Positions 18,946 through 28,646 of a DNA stretch of 64,000 nt are shown piece after piece. Each line of letters opens with the position of its first letter. Positions within the stretch are counted from its first letter, which is position 1. The stretch spans positions 1 to 64,000 of the forward strand of contig NZ_JAFBID010000024.1 of assembly GCF_016811235.1 (NCBI RefSeq), written 5' to 3'. The notes under the pieces were generated by a model, which saw nothing but the letters and a program-made list of their open reading frames with translations, did no database searches and was not told the DNA's origin. The stretch is from Microvirga arabica. GTDB lineage: Bacteria > Pseudomonadota > Alphaproteobacteria > Rhizobiales > Beijerinckiaceae. Position numbers and translations under genes: made by a program.

Positions 18946-20049
18946 TTATAAATCGGCCCCGCGACCGTCGCCGGCGCGGTGCATGGGGAGAAGAATCCGG
19001 AAGGTGGTCCGCCGGGGCGCCGGCTCGCATTCGACGATCCCGCCATGATCGCCCACGATCTTGGCGACGAGCGCGAGCCCAAGACCGCTGCCCTGAACCT
19101 TTGTGGTCACGAAAGGATCGAAGAGATCGCTCATCAGCTCGGGCGGGATGCCGGGGCCATTGTCCATGACGCTCAGCTCGATGGGCAGGCTCACGCGTTC
19201 CTGCGAGCCGGGCACCTGAAGCCTGACCCCAGTGCGGAAGGCCGTGGACAGGATGATCTCACCGTCCGGCGCATCAATGCCGATGGCCTCGGCGGCGTTC
19301 TTGACGAGGTTCAGGATGACCTGGATCAGCTGGTCCCGGTTGCCGAGCACGGGCGGGAGCGACGGATCGTAGTTTTCAGAAAAGCGGATGTGTCGGGCGA
19401 ACCCCGACTGCGCCAGTCGCTTCACGTGGTCGAGCACGCCATGGATGTTGACGGGCCCCCGTTCCACGGGCCGCTCCTCACCGAACACCTCCATTCGCTC
19501 GACGAGCTTCACGATGCGGTCGGTCTCGTCGCAGATCAGCCGCGTCAGCAGCCGGTCGTCCTCGTTCGCCGATTGCTCGAGCAGCTGGGCGGCGCCGCGG
19601 ATGCCGGAGAGCGGATTTTTGATCTCATGGGCCAGCAGCGCACCCAACGCCGTAATGGACCGGGCGGCACCGCGATGGGTGAGCTGACGGTTCATCTTGT
19701 CCGCGATCGTCCGCTCCTGGAGCATGACGATCACGTTGTCGCCGTCGTCGCCAAGGGGGCATGCCGAGACATCGACGATGCGCTCGGCCCCGAGGCGCGG
19801 ACTGCCGATATCGACTCGGTGCTCGCTGACGCTGGAACCTCGCTGGCGAACGTCCTCGACCAGCGCCATCACCGGCGAGCCGAAGGGCAGCAGGTCGCTC
19901 AGCTTCTGGCGCTGCATCATGCGCAGGCTCATCTCGAAAAACGACTCGGCCGCCGCGTTGGCGTGCGCGATGCGATGCTCCGGCCCGACCGTGAGGACCG
20001 GGATCGGCAGGGCGTTCATGATCAGGTCATTGATGGGAAGAGCCGTCAT
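18946..20049 (-). CDS. ntrB: nitrogen sensor histidine kinase NtrB
   Basis: The product is 367 aa with no membrane segment. An N-terminal PAS domain is followed by HisKA with phospho-acceptor His in [20 protein letters not shown]. The HATPase domain has [18 protein letters not shown] and GSGLGLALV. It phosphorylates NtrC under nitrogen limitation and is inhibited by PII-type proteins in known systems. The ATG overlaps the dusB stop (ATGA), which fixes the start and shows the nifR3-ntrBC operon arrangement. Confidence 0.96.
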   Translation of the reverse strand: MTALPINDLIMNALPIPVLTVGPEHRIAHANAAAESFFEMSLRMMQRQKLSDLLPFGSPVMALVEDVRQRGSSVSEHRVDIGSPRLGAERIVDVSACPLGDDGDNVIVMLQERTIADKMNRQLTHRGAARSITALGALLAHEIKNPLSGIRGAAQLLEQSANEDDRLLTRLICDETDRIVKLVERMEVFGEERPVERGPVNIHGVLDHVKRLAQSGFARHIRFSENYDPSLPPVLGNRDQLIQVILNLVKNAAEAIGIDAPDGEIILSTAFRTGVRLQVPGSQERVSLPIELSVMDNGPGIPPELMSDLFDPFVTTKVQGSGLGLALVAKIVGDHGGIVECEPAPRRTTFRILLPMHRAGDGRGADL

Positions 20050-21065
20050 GCAGCATCCCGCTCCAAGCGGCTGTAAAGCGAGCGCAGCAACGCAATCACG
20101 GTTCCCGGCTCCTCCGATGTGACAAGCCCCGTGCGGATGCCTGGAGCCACCTGGAACCCAGAAGCCATCGCCATATCCGCGTAGGCCGCCAGGTGCTTGC
20201 GGGCATGGCGGATGCCGGTCCTTTCCCCATACAGGGAGAGCAGCCCCTCATAGTGCTCGACGGCGATGGCGGTCATTTCCTCAGGCGACGGGTCGGGGAT
20301 GGTGCACCCCTGCAGGGCCGCGCCGATCTGGCCGACGAGCCAGGGGCGTCCTACGGCCGTGCGTCCGATCATCACGGCAGCGGCTCCAGAGGCGGCCAGA
20401 CAGCGCCGCGCCTCCTCCAGGGAGCCGATATCGCCGTTGGCTATCACCGGAATGCCCACCGCCTCCACAACAGACGCGATGGCATTCCAGTCGGCCTGTC
20501 CCTTGTAGAACTGCTGGCGGGTGCGGCCGTGGACCGTCACCGCCTTGACGCCCAGCGCCTCGGCTCTTCGAGCAAGATCCTGCGCGTTTATGCTCTGGTG
20601 GTCCCAGCCGAGCCGCATCTTCACCGTGACAGGGACGCTGGCCGCCTGCACCGTCGCGTCGATCAGGCGAGCCGCATGGTCCAGGTCGCGCATGAGCGCC
20701 GATCCGGCAAAGCCGCCGATGACGCGCTTGGCCGGACATCCCATGTTGATGTCGATGATACGGGCCCCTGCCCCTTCGGCCATGCGAGCGGCTTCCGCCA
20801 TCCAGCGGGGTTCGCAGCCGGCGAGCTGGACGACGTGCGGCTCGATTCCCGCACCCTCGGCGCGCAGCTGCGCTTCCTCGGATCCTTGCACGAGTTCGTC
20901 GGAGGCGACCATCTCGGAAACTACGAGGCCGGCCCCCAATCTCTTGGCAATGCGCCGGAACGCGACATCCGTCACGCCGGACAGCGGGGCGAGCACGGCA
21001 TTGCGTTCGACCTGCACGGGCCCGATACCGAAGCCGGAGCAGCCTATTTTTTGATCAAGTTTCAT
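20046..21065 (-). CDS. dusB: tRNA-dihydrouridine synthase (DusB/NifR3)
   Basis: The product is 339 aa. A flavin-binding TIM barrel starts [12 protein letters not shown]. The catalytic Cys is in [11 protein letters not shown], and the conserved [16 protein letters not shown] and PVIANGDI blocks are present. It reduces uridine to dihydrouridine in tRNA D loops using FMN and NADPH. It heads the ntrBCYX operon, the arrangement from which the name nifR3 derives. Confidence 0.96.
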   Translation of the reverse strand: MKLDQKIGCSGFGIGPVQVERNAVLAPLSGVTDVAFRRIAKRLGAGLVVSEMVASDELVQGSEEAQLRAEGAGIEPHVVQLAGCEPRWMAEAARMAEGAGARIIDINMGCPAKRVIGGFAGSALMRDLDHAARLIDATVQAASVPVTVKMRLGWDHQSINAQDLARRAEALGVKAVTVHGRTRQQFYKGQADWNAIASVVEAVGIPVIANGDIGSLEEARRCLAASGAAAVMIGRTAVGRPWLVGQIGAALQGCTIPDPSPEEMTAIAVEHYEGLLSLYGERTGIRHARKHLAAYADMAMASGFQVAPGIRTGLVTSEEPGTVIALLRSLYSRLERDAA

Positions 21066-21175
21066 CTTGCCTATTTAATAGCCATATCGTGCTGGGGTGC
21101 AAGCTCTCTCAGGCCGGTCTTTGCCTTCTTTCAACGGCACGTTAAGGAGAACGCCTGTTGCGGAGAGCCTTCTCG

Positions 21176-22369
21176 ATGTCAGTTGCCGCCCTCATCGTTG
21201 CCGCCGGCCGTGGATCGCGGGCAGGAGACGGGATTCCGAAGCAGTACCGGGACCTCCAGGGGCGACCGGTCCTGGCACGGACCCTTGCGGGCTTTCTCTC
21301 GCATCCCGGAGTCGATCGTATCCTTGTGGTGATCCACCCCGACGACCGGGATCTCTACGAAGCAAGCATCGCGGCCGTTGCACCCCTCCAATCGGCACTT
21401 CTGCCATGCATTCATGGCGGCGATACGCGGCAGGATTCCGTGCGGAACGGCTTGGAAGCTTTGGGCGCTTCGGCCCCCGAAATCGTCCTCGTCCATGACG
21501 CGGCCCGTCCCTTCGCAAGCCCGGAACTCATCGACAGAGCAATCGAGGCTGGCCGGCGCCGGGATGCGGCCGTTCCCGGAACCCTCGTGACCGACACCAT
21601 CAAGGTGATCGGCAGCCATTCGGAGGTTGTCTCGACCCCTGACAGAGCGAGCCTCAGAGCCGTGCAGACCCCGCAGGCCTACCGATTCCCCTCGCTGCTC
21701 GATGCCCACCGTAAGGCGGCAGCCGCAAGGCTTCATGCCTTCACGGACGATGGCGCTCTTGCGGAATGGGCCGGGCTACCGGTCCATGTGTTCGAGGGCG
21801 AGAGCAGCAACATCAAGCTCACCCATCCGGCCGACTTCGTGGAAGCCGAGCGGCGATTGAGAGGTTCATCCATGACGCATATCACCAGGCTCGGCACCGG
21901 CTTCGACGTCCACGCCTTCGGCGACGGCGACCATGTCCGGCTCGGCGGAATCAAGGTGCCCCATGACCAGGGCGTGATCGCTCATTCGGACGGCGACGTG
22001 ATCCTGCATGCCCTCACCGACGCCATCCTGGGGGCTCTGGCCGACGGCGATATTGGCACGCATTTTCCGCCGAGCGATCCGCAATGGCGCGGCGCCTCCT
22101 CGGACCGGTTCCTGGCTCATGCGGTCGGCCTGGTGCGGGAGCGCGGCGGCATCGTCGACCATCTCGACACCACGCTCCTCTGCGAGACGCCGCGGCTTGG
22201 GCCTTATCGCGAGGCCATGCGGCAGCGGATCGCCGAAATTGCCGGGCTTCGCCTCGATCAGGTCTCGCTCAAGGCGACCACCACCGAGAAGCTCGGTTTC
22301 ACCGGCCGCCGCGAGGGCATCGCCGCCCAGGCGGCCGCAACCATCCGCATGCCGGAGGTGAATCCATGA
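21176..22369 (+). CDS. ispDF: bifunctional IspD/IspF (MEP isoprenoid pathway)
   Basis: The product is 397 aa, a fusion of two enzymes. Residues about 1-225 are IspD ([36 protein letters not shown]), which makes CDP-methylerythritol. Residues about 235-397 are IspF ([29 protein letters not shown]), which cyclises to MEcPP. Both act in the cytoplasm. Two starts compete: the ATG at 21176 with GGAGAG eight bases upstream, and a TTG at 21158 with a stronger AAGGAGA seven bases upstream. The ATG is preferred. It is divergent from dusB and overlaps the next gene as ATGA. Confidence 0.95.
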   Translation: MSVAALIVAAGRGSRAGDGIPKQYRDLQGRPVLARTLAGFLSHPGVDRILVVIHPDDRDLYEASIAAVAPLQSALLPCIHGGDTRQDSVRNGLEALGASAPEIVLVHDAARPFASPELIDRAIEAGRRRDAAVPGTLVTDTIKVIGSHSEVVSTPDRASLRAVQTPQAYRFPSLLDAHRKAAAARLHAFTDDGALAEWAGLPVHVFEGESSNIKLTHPADFVEAERRLRGSSMTHITRLGTGFDVHAFGDGDHVRLGGIKVPHDQGVIAHSDGDVILHALTDAILGALADGDIGTHFPPSDPQWRGASSDRFLAHAVGLVRERGGIVDHLDTTLLCETPRLGPYREAMRQRIAEIAGLRLDQVSLKATTTEKLGFTGRREGIAAQAAATIRMPEVNP

Positions 22370-22854
22370 TTCCGGACCTGAGAGACCGCGCCGCCGGGCT
22401 TCTCGATGCATATCGCCGGAAGGGACTGAAGCTCGCCACGGCCGAATCCTGTACCGGCGGGCTAGTGGCCGCCCTGCTGACCGAGATATCAGGCTCGTCG
22501 GCGGTGGTGGAGCGTGGCTTCGTCACCTATTCGAACGAGGCGAAGACGGAGTTGATCGGCGTGCCCGCCAACTTGATCGCCACCCAAGGGGCGGTGAGCG
22601 AGCCGGTTGCCCGAGCCATGGCCGAGGGTGCGCTCGCCTATTCGCGAGCCGACGTGGCGGTGGGAATCACCGGGGTTGCAGGCCCGACCGGAGGAACGGC
22701 CACGAAGCCTGTCGGCCTCGTCCATTTCGGCCTAGCGCGAAAAGGAGCCTCCACGATCCACCTGGAGCGCCGCTACGGCGATCTCGGGCGGGAAAATGTC
22801 CGCCGCCGGGCGGTGGAGGATGCGCTTTCGCTTCTGGAGCAGGCGCTCCGCTGA
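22366..22854 (+). CDS. pncC: CinA-family nicotinamide-nucleotide amidohydrolase (PncC)
   Basis: The product is 162 aa. It is the stand-alone C-terminal CinA domain with [21 protein letters not shown] and [12 protein letters not shown] motifs. The enzyme deamidates NMN to NaMN for NAD recycling; the N-terminal competence domain found in longer CinA proteins is absent. The start codon overlaps the ispDF stop (ATGA), which settles the start although the frame is open further upstream. Confidence 0.92.
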   Translation: MIPDLRDRAAGLLDAYRRKGLKLATAESCTGGLVAALLTEISGSSAVVERGFVTYSNEAKTELIGVPANLIATQGAVSEPVARAMAEGALAYSRADVAVGITGVAGPTGGTATKPVGLVHFGLARKGASTIHLERRYGDLGRENVRRRAVEDALSLLEQALR

Positions 22855-23322
22855 TCAGGCCCGGGCCCGGGAGGGCATGCCGTAGATCTCGTCCGCCCGC
22901 TCCTCGAACGCCTCGGTGAACTTGCGGAAGGCCTTGTCGAAGACGCTGCCCATGAGCAGCCCGAGGGCGAAGCTCTTGAACTCGTAGTTGATGTAGAACT
23001 CCACCTCGCAGCCGCCGGGAGCATCGCGGAAGGTCCAGCGGTTCTCAAGATACTTGAACGGTCCGTCCACGTATTCGACCGTGATCTTCCGGCGGGGATC
23101 ATCCAAGGTCACGCGGGTGGTGAAGCTCTCGTTGATGGCCTTATAGCCCACCGCCATGGTGGCCACGAGTGTCTCGATGCCCTCCCCGCTCTGGACCCGA
23201 CGCATGACCCGCAGATCCTCGCACAGGGGCAGGAACTCCGGGTAGCGCTCCACATCGGCCACGAGGGCGAACATCTGAGCGGGCGTATGCTTCACGGTCC
23301 GGGTGGTGCGGAAGGTCGGCAT
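22855..23322 (-). CDS. RatA/Coq10-like START-domain protein
   Basis: The product is 155 aa. The polyketide-cyclase/START fold signature is clear: HTPAQMFALVADVERYPEFLPLC at the N-terminus, and FEFKSFALGLLMG-like text near residue 128. The family covers Coq10, which binds ubiquinone, and E. coli RatA. The ubiquinone-chaperone role is the more likely one in this class. The ATG at 23322 is used because the alignment begins MPTFRTTRTV. It is last in a minus-strand run after lipA and the two P-loop genes and converges tail to tail on pncC. Confidence 0.9.
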   Translation of the reverse strand: MPTFRTTRTVKHTPAQMFALVADVERYPEFLPLCEDLRVMRRVQSGEGIETLVATMAVGYKAINESFTTRVTLDDPRRKITVEYVDGPFKYLENRWTFRDAPGGCEVEFYINYEFKSFALGLLMGSVFDKAFRKFTEAFEERADEIYGMPSRARA

Positions 23323-23324
23323 GC

Positions 23325-23867
23325 TCAGGCGGCCTCTCTGAAGGTTGCAAGCTCGGCCTCCAGGGCCGGAATGTCGGATCGGGAGCGCAGGATGTAAACG
23401 CGCTGGTCCGGGCGCAGGCGCTCCAGCATGTGGGCGGTCTTCGGTCGCATCTTGTTCGGATAGGACCAGATCCAACGCATGAAAGACCAATCGAAACGTT
23501 CCGGTCCGGTAGAACCAAGGTCGGGCCGCGTTCTCCCATAATGTCTGGCCACTCGCCAGAGCACGCTCAGCATGCATTGCCAGCGCGGCAGATCGAGCCA
23601 GACAATAGCGGAAGCGCGGGGCACGCGGATGTCGAAGGTGCTGGCGTAGTTTCCATCCATCACCCAGGCCGGCCGTGCAGTGAGTATCTTCACGCGCTCG
23701 CGCCATTCCGGCTTCGTCGGCGTGGTCCAGCCTGGCCCGAAATATTCCCGGTCGAGGTGGATCAAAGGCAAACCGAGGCGCTCGGCAAGACGGCTCGCCA
23801 GGGTGCTCTTGCCCGCGCCTGGGGAACCAATCACCAAGATGCGCTCACTGCCGTTCCAACGGGTCAT
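23325..23867 (-). CDS. P-loop nucleotide kinase-like protein (FlaR / topology-modulation type), copy A
   Basis: The product is 180 aa. Walker A is GSPGAGKSTLA near residue 13, followed by LIHLDREYFGPGW, WVMDGNY and IVWLDLPRW. This is the adenylate-kinase-like fold annotated as DNA topology modulation protein FlaR. Family function is not well established. A close paralogue lies immediately upstream on the same strand, and the two overlap as ATGA (23864-23867). The ATG at 23867 is chosen for that overlap and because MTRWNGSERILVIG precedes the P-loop. Confidence 0.85.
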   Translation of the reverse strand: MTRWNGSERILVIGSPGAGKSTLASRLAERLGLPLIHLDREYFGPGWTTPTKPEWRERVKILTARPAWVMDGNYASTFDIRVPRASAIVWLDLPRWQCMLSVLWRVARHYGRTRPDLGSTGPERFDWSFMRWIWSYPNKMRPKTAHMLERLRPDQRVYILRSRSDIPALEAELATFREAA

Positions 23868-24391
23868 GCTGAGGCCGCCAGAACACATTGATAGTCACGG
23901 CTCAGAAAATCTGCGACCTCACGCGGTGTTCGCAGGACGACTTTCTGATCACTTCGCAGCTTCTTCAGGAGCGCCTTGTTCTTCGGCCTGCTATGTTTGG
24001 AGAAGGTCCAGGTGTATCGCAAAAATTCAAGGTTCAGGCGCTCGGGGCATTCCTCCGCCATGTCCGGACGGACTCTTCCCCGGTAAGCGAGCACCCGCTT
24101 GATGATGCGGGCCATACACAACCAGCGCGGCAGGTCGAGCCAGATGACGGTTGTTGCACGGTCGAGCCGAATATGCAGCGTGTTGGCGTAGTTACCGTCT
24201 ATGATCCAGCTTGGGCGCGCGGCCAGTTCCGCAACCCTGGCGGCCCATACGTCGTTCGGCAGGGAGATCCAGCCCGCAGACCAATGCTCCCGGTCCAGAT
24301 GGATGAGGGGTAAGCCAAGCTGATCGCTGAGGCTCCTCGCCAGCGTGCTCTTGCCGGCGCCCGGGCTGCCGATGACCAGAATGCGCTGCAT
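23864..24391 (-). CDS. P-loop nucleotide kinase-like protein (FlaR type), copy B
   Basis: The product is 175 aa and paralogous to the following gene. It shares RILVIGSPGAGKSTLA, GLPLIHLDREHWSAGW, WIIDGNYANT and WLDLPRWLCM. The copies differ most in the C-terminal 60 residues, so the duplication is not recent. No extra domain or membrane segment is seen. It lies 15 bases downstream of lipA, and its stop is overlapped by copy A. Substrate unknown. Confidence 0.85.
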   Translation of the reverse strand: MQRILVIGSPGAGKSTLARSLSDQLGLPLIHLDREHWSAGWISLPNDVWAARVAELAARPSWIIDGNYANTLHIRLDRATTVIWLDLPRWLCMARIIKRVLAYRGRVRPDMAEECPERLNLEFLRYTWTFSKHSRPKNKALLKKLRSDQKVVLRTPREVADFLSRDYQCVLAASA

Positions 24392-24406
24392 GCCTCGTCC
24401 GGTTCG

Positions 24407-25366
24407 TTAGCCGAGCTTCGCGAGACGGGCCGCTTTCAGCTTGGCAAAATCCTCACCTGCGTGATGCGAGGAACGCGTCAGCGGGGTCGAGGAGACCAGG
24501 AGGAAACCCTTGGCATAGGCTGTGGTTTCATAGGCCTTGAATTCATCCGGCGTCACGAAGCGGATCACCGGGTGGTGCTTCTTCGTCGGCTGGAGGTACT
24601 GGCCGATGGTCATGAAATCCACATCCGCCGAACGCAAGTCGTCCATGAGCTGGAGCACCTCGTTCCGCTCCTCGCCGAGACCCACCATGATGCCGGACTT
24701 CGTGAAGATGGTCGGGTCCAGTTCCTTCACCTGCTGCAGCAGGCGGATGGAGTGGAAGTACCGGGCGCCGGGACGGACTTTCAGGTACTTCGACGGAACC
24801 GTTTCGAGGTTGTGGTTGAAAACGTCGGGCTTGGCCGCCACGACGATCTCCAGCGCGCCCGGCTTCCTCAGGAAGTCGGGGGTGAGGATCTCGATGGTGG
24901 TCTTCGGCGAGCGGGCCCGGATGGCATGGATCACGTCGGCGAAATGCTGCGCGCCGCCGTCCGCCAAATCGTCGCGATCCACCGAGGTGATGACCACGTG
25001 CTCCAGGCCGAGCTTTTCCACGGCCTTGGCGACGCTTTCCGGCTCGTTTGGATCGAGCGCCTGCGGCAGCCCGGTCTTCACGTTGCAGAAGGCGCAAGCC
25101 CGGGTGCAGGTGTCGCCCATGATCATGAAGGTGGCGTGCTTCTTCTCCCAGCACTCGCCGATATTGGGGCAGCCGGCCTCCTCGCAGACCGTCACAAGCT
25201 TGTTCTCGCGCACGATGCGGTTGGTCTCGGCCCATTTGGGCGAGCCCGGCGCCTTCACGCGGATCCATTCGGGCTTGCGCTGCTGAACCGGCTGGTCCGG
25301 CCGATGCGCCTTTTCAGGGTGGCGAGGGCGCTGATCCTTGTTCAGAAGGTCGAGAACGACGGCCAT
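24407..25366 (-). CDS. lipA: lipoyl synthase
   Basis: The product is 319 aa, a radical-SAM enzyme that inserts two sulfurs into octanoyl-lysine to form lipoyl groups. Auxiliary-cluster cysteines are in [12 protein letters not shown] and the SAM-cluster CxxxCxxC is CTRACAFC. The conserved [12 protein letters not shown] tail supplies the serine ligand of the auxiliary cluster. The ATG at 25366 is preceded by AAAGG. Its product modifies the E2 and E1-beta lipoyl domains encoded a few kilobases away. Confidence 0.97.
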   Translation of the reverse strand: MAVVLDLLNKDQRPRHPEKAHRPDQPVQQRKPEWIRVKAPGSPKWAETNRIVRENKLVTVCEEAGCPNIGECWEKKHATFMIMGDTCTRACAFCNVKTGLPQALDPNEPESVAKAVEKLGLEHVVITSVDRDDLADGGAQHFADVIHAIRARSPKTTIEILTPDFLRKPGALEIVVAAKPDVFNHNLETVPSKYLKVRPGARYFHSIRLLQQVKELDPTIFTKSGIMVGLGEERNEVLQLMDDLRSADVDFMTIGQYLQPTKKHHPVIRFVTPDEFKAYETTAYAKGFLLVSSTPLTRSSHHAGEDFAKLKAARLAKLG

Positions 25367-25631
25367 GAAGCTAAACCTTTGGGGCGAAGGGATCCCGCCC
25401 CTTCCGACGTGAGCCTGATTTAAGGCTTTCAAGGCCTAATCGCAAATGCTCAGATTGCGGGGCAGGCTTTCCTTCCATGGTTTCTGCCTGCTCAAGGGTG
25501 GCTCGACCCAAGACAAAGTGCATGGCACCGAGCCTGACCTCGCGACCGGCAACTTCTGGTTGTTCGCCTGAACCGAAGCCCTCGTTGGCCGTTACTAGCC
25601 TATTCATTCCAAGGTGTTGAGACACAGGCCT

Positions 25632-27587
25632 ATGAACCAGACGTCGAAGCGGAACGGGGTCGTGGCGATTCCGCCTGCCGAACAGGTTCTGGATGCGATG
25701 GCCGGTCCGATAGCCGTGCTTGATTGGTCCGGCACCATCATTGCCGTCAACCGGGCTTGGCGCGAGTTCGGTTGCGCCAACAGCGGCAAGAGTACTCGGC
25801 ATGTGGGAACGAACTATCTCGACATCTGCGACCGTGCCGTCGGGGTCGAAGCGGCCTGCGCCAAGGCGGCCGCCGCCGGAATCCGGTCCGTGCTGGCAGG
25901 GGAGCCGGTCTTCTCGCTCGAGTATCCATGCCATTCCCCTACGCGGAAGCGGTGGTTCCAGCTTCATGCATCCTGTCTTCACCACGACGGCCACGCCTAC
26001 GCTGTCGTGGCTCACCACGACATCACCGACCGCATATTGGTCGAGCAGGAGCGGCAAGGCCTTCTGGCAAGGGCCCACCGGCACCAGGAGCAGCTCAAGG
26101 CGCTGACGGCCGTGTCGACGAGGATTGCCGCCGGGGACAGTCCTGAAGCCATCTTCCGCGACATCACCGAACAGGCGCGGCTGATCGTCGGCGCCCATTG
26201 GGCCGCCACCCACACGCTTCCCTATGCCCTGTGGCCCAGCGAACCCGTCATTGTCTCCGTTTCGGACAAGTATGGCGGCTTTCCCGCATCCGCTCTGGCT
26301 CGGAGCGGTGCGGGCCTATACTCCCATGTGCTCCAGCTCGCCTCCCCGCTCCGACTGACCGCGACCGAGCTCAGCGCCTACCCGCATCTGCAGGATACCT
26401 ATCTCGCGGAGACCGCCTCCCCGGCGATGCCGGGCGTGCTCGCCGCCCCAATAATCAGCCCGCAGGGTGGCACGTTGGGCGTGCTCATGCTGCTCGACAA
26501 GCAGCATGGCGAGTTCACCGCCGACGACGAGGCCATCCTCACCCAGCTTGCCCAGATCGCATCGGTGTCCGTCGAGAACGCCGTTCAGACAAGAGCCGAA
26601 CGGGAAAGCCGCGAGCGGCTCTGGGCGACCCATGAGCATGCCGGCGTCGGCATGGCCGAAACCAATGCGACGGGTCAGTTTCTGACCGTCAACAGGGGGC
26701 TTTCCGTCATCACCGGCTATTCCCGGAGCGAGCTTCTGAACCTGAGCCTCTTCGATCTCGTGCATCCCGACGATTCCAGCGCCGAACATGCGCTCTACGA
26801 CCGGCAGGTCGCAGGCGAGCTGAAAACCTACTCCCTGGAGAGACGCTCGATCCGCAAGGATGGCTCGAGCGTCTGGCTGAATGTCTCGTCGACCGCGGTT
26901 TTCAACGAGCAGGGTGAGTTTCGGTACAGCGTCCGGGTTATCCAGGATATCCACCAGAAGAAGCGATTCGAGCAGCGCCAAGCTCTGCTGGTGAGGGAGC
27001 TGCATCACCGGGTGCGCAACAATCTGGCAGTCGTCCAGGCTCTCGCGAGCGCGACGGGCCGCACGTCAACCAGCATACGCGACTTCAACAGGTCCTTCTC
27101 GTCACGGATCGCAGCCCTCGCCAAAACCCAGACCCTTCTGACCGAGGATTACTGGCAGACGGCGCCCTTGCGGGAGATGCTGGAATGTGAGCTTCAGCCC
27201 TTCTGGGCGAGGAGACATGAACGCTTCCGGCTGGAGGGGCCGGACGTGAACCTCTCGGCTGATATCGCCATCCCGCTGAGCATGGCGTTGCATGAGCTGA
27301 CGGCAAATGCGGCTCGGTACGGTGCGCTGTCCGTGCGCAAAGGATGCGTCGCCGTCAAGTGGGAGCTTGCCACTGCCGAAGGCAGCCGGGAACTCCATCT
27401 CAGCTGGGTGGAGCAGAACGGCCCACCTGTTGGGAGCCCGTCGCACAGCGGGTTCGGTACGTTCCTGCTCGAACGCGTCCTGCCGGCCCAGTGTCATGCG
27501 AAAGCGAATCTGAGATTCGACCCGGCGGGGCTGCAATGCGAGATCCATGTGCCCTTGGTCACGCACCGGCTTGTGCCCGAATACTGA
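25632..27587 (+). CDS. HWE-family sensor histidine kinase with PAS-GAF-PAS input
   Basis: The product is 651 aa with no membrane segments. Probable order: PAS (about 20-130), GAF (about 160-325), PAS with PAC (about 335-450), HWE kinase core. The phospho-acceptor block RELHHRVRNNLAVV has His near 458-459, the N-box is ALHELTANAARYGAL, and W592-V-E594 in LSWVEQNGPP is the family-defining WxE. HWE kinases are abundant in Hyphomicrobiales and often act in light, stress or general-stress signalling. No receiver or partner regulator gene lies adjacent. It is encoded opposite to lipA and the pdh genes. The ligand is unknown. Confidence 0.9.
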   Translation: MNQTSKRNGVVAIPPAEQVLDAMAGPIAVLDWSGTIIAVNRAWREFGCANSGKSTRHVGTNYLDICDRAVGVEAACAKAAAAGIRSVLAGEPVFSLEYPCHSPTRKRWFQLHASCLHHDGHAYAVVAHHDITDRILVEQERQGLLARAHRHQEQLKALTAVSTRIAAGDSPEAIFRDITEQARLIVGAHWAATHTLPYALWPSEPVIVSVSDKYGGFPASALARSGAGLYSHVLQLASPLRLTATELSAYPHLQDTYLAETASPAMPGVLAAPIISPQGGTLGVLMLLDKQHGEFTADDEAILTQLAQIASVSVENAVQTRAERESRERLWATHEHAGVGMAETNATGQFLTVNRGLSVITGYSRSELLNLSLFDLVHPDDSSAEHALYDRQVAGELKTYSLERRSIRKDGSSVWLNVSSTAVFNEQGEFRYSVRVIQDIHQKKRFEQRQALLVRELHHRVRNNLAVVQALASATGRTSTSIRDFNRSFSSRIAALAKTQTLLTEDYWQTAPLREMLECELQPFWARRHERFRLEGPDVNLSADIAIPLSMALHELTANAARYGALSVRKGCVAVKWELATAEGSRELHLSWVEQNGPPVGSPSHSGFGTFLLERVLPAQCHAKANLRFDPAGLQCEIHVPLVTHRLVPEY

Positions 27588-27613
27588 AAATCTTCGATCC
27601 GTCCTCGCGCCGT

Positions 27614-28069
27614 TCAGCCAGAGGTTCGTGCAAACTCCTCAACCAGCTCGGCGTAGCGCTCCATCGGCGGGAACTTCTCGAAGCTGTGGACCGCCGAGGT
27701 CCTGGCCCACGGCAGCGCCTCGCTCGTGTAGGTCTCGATGAAAGGCCTGAATCCCCTCGCATCATTGAGCATCGTTGCACGGACGTTCACGAAATCGTCG
27801 AGCCCCTCCGGCCGCGTGAACAGCCAGCTCATGCAATGCGGGCAGAAGAAATGCCGGGTAGCGCCGTGAAGGCCGCCGATCACCGGCTCTCCCTCCGTCA
27901 CTTCAAACTGGGAATTCGCATAGAGGGAACTCAGCGAGAAAGCGCTTGCGGTCATGCGCTGACAGCCCGTGCAATGGCATGCCATGTTGAGAATGGGTGC
28001 GCCACGAACCTGAAACCGCACCCGCCCGCACCTGCACTCGCCTTCGTGCACGTGATCCCGATCTTCCAT
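27614..28069 (-). CDS. GFA-family (glutathione-dependent formaldehyde-activating-like) zinc protein
   Basis: The product is 151 aa. Zinc-ligand clusters CRCG, CHCTGC and CPHC match the GFA/CENP-V fold. The family name derives from Gfa, which joins formaldehyde to glutathione; most paralogues, probably including this one, have unknown substrates. The start is the ATG at 28069, which has GGAGG at good spacing. It converges on the histidine kinase gene with a 26-base gap. Confidence 0.88.
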   Translation of the reverse strand: MEDRDHVHEGECRCGRVRFQVRGAPILNMACHCTGCQRMTASAFSLSSLYANSQFEVTEGEPVIGGLHGATRHFFCPHCMSWLFTRPEGLDDFVNVRATMLNDARGFRPFIETYTSEALPWARTSAVHSFEKFPPMERYAELVEEFARTSG

Positions 28070-28144
28070 CGCATCCTCCACAGCGGATTCTAGGAACGCT
28101 CTCGCGGGTCATCAGCCCTGTCAAGGCGCCACCCAGAACGTGTT

Positions 28145-28633
28145 CTATAGCTTGACGCCTCTGTCGAACCGAAGAGGTTCATCCGGCTTGTCCGACGCGG
28201 TGACGGGAACGACCTGGCCCCCGGCCGGGGCACCCTCGCCTGCGCTGTCGGGATCGATGACGATGCGCACCGCATCGTCTCCCGCCGCTTCGACGGAACG
28301 CGGGACAGGAAAGGCGTCAGCCGTGAGGATCGTGTAGCTCCACCAGGCATGAGGGCCGAGACGAAGCGTATAGACGCCCGCAGTCGTTGCGCCGCAGCCC
28401 CGGCGCTCGATGGACCAGACGAGATCGCGGCCTGGTATCCGCCCTTGGGCGGTGGTCTCCGACGAGCACATCATGGCATCGAAGGCGGCCACGAGGCCGA
28501 GCGGGACGCAGAGTGCGGCCAGCAGGAGGGCAAAAGATAAGCCCAGCCGGCGAGAAGGCCGGCTGAGCCTAAGAGAGACCAGCAATGCCGCAATGGTCAA
28601 ACCGAGGCAGAGAAGAAAGAGACCGCCCCACAT
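28145..28633 (-). CDS. hypothetical membrane protein, 162 aa
   Basis: Two hydrophobic helices (about residues 3-22 and 31-50) are followed by a soluble domain with two cysteines (MMCSS, RRGCGATT). The C-terminal tail is Pro/Asp-rich. No family recognised. It starts 13 bases after lpdA stops and may be transcribed with it. The start ATG at 28633 is the only reasonable one. Confidence 0.7.
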   Translation of the reverse strand: MWGGLFLLCLGLTIAALLVSLRLSRPSRRLGLSFALLLAALCVPLGLVAAFDAMMCSSETTAQGRIPGRDLVWSIERRGCGATTAGVYTLRLGPHAWWSYTILTADAFPVPRSVEAAGDDAVRIVIDPDSAGEGAPAGGQVVPVTASDKPDEPLRFDRGVKL

Positions 28634-28646
28634 AGCCGATACGCGA

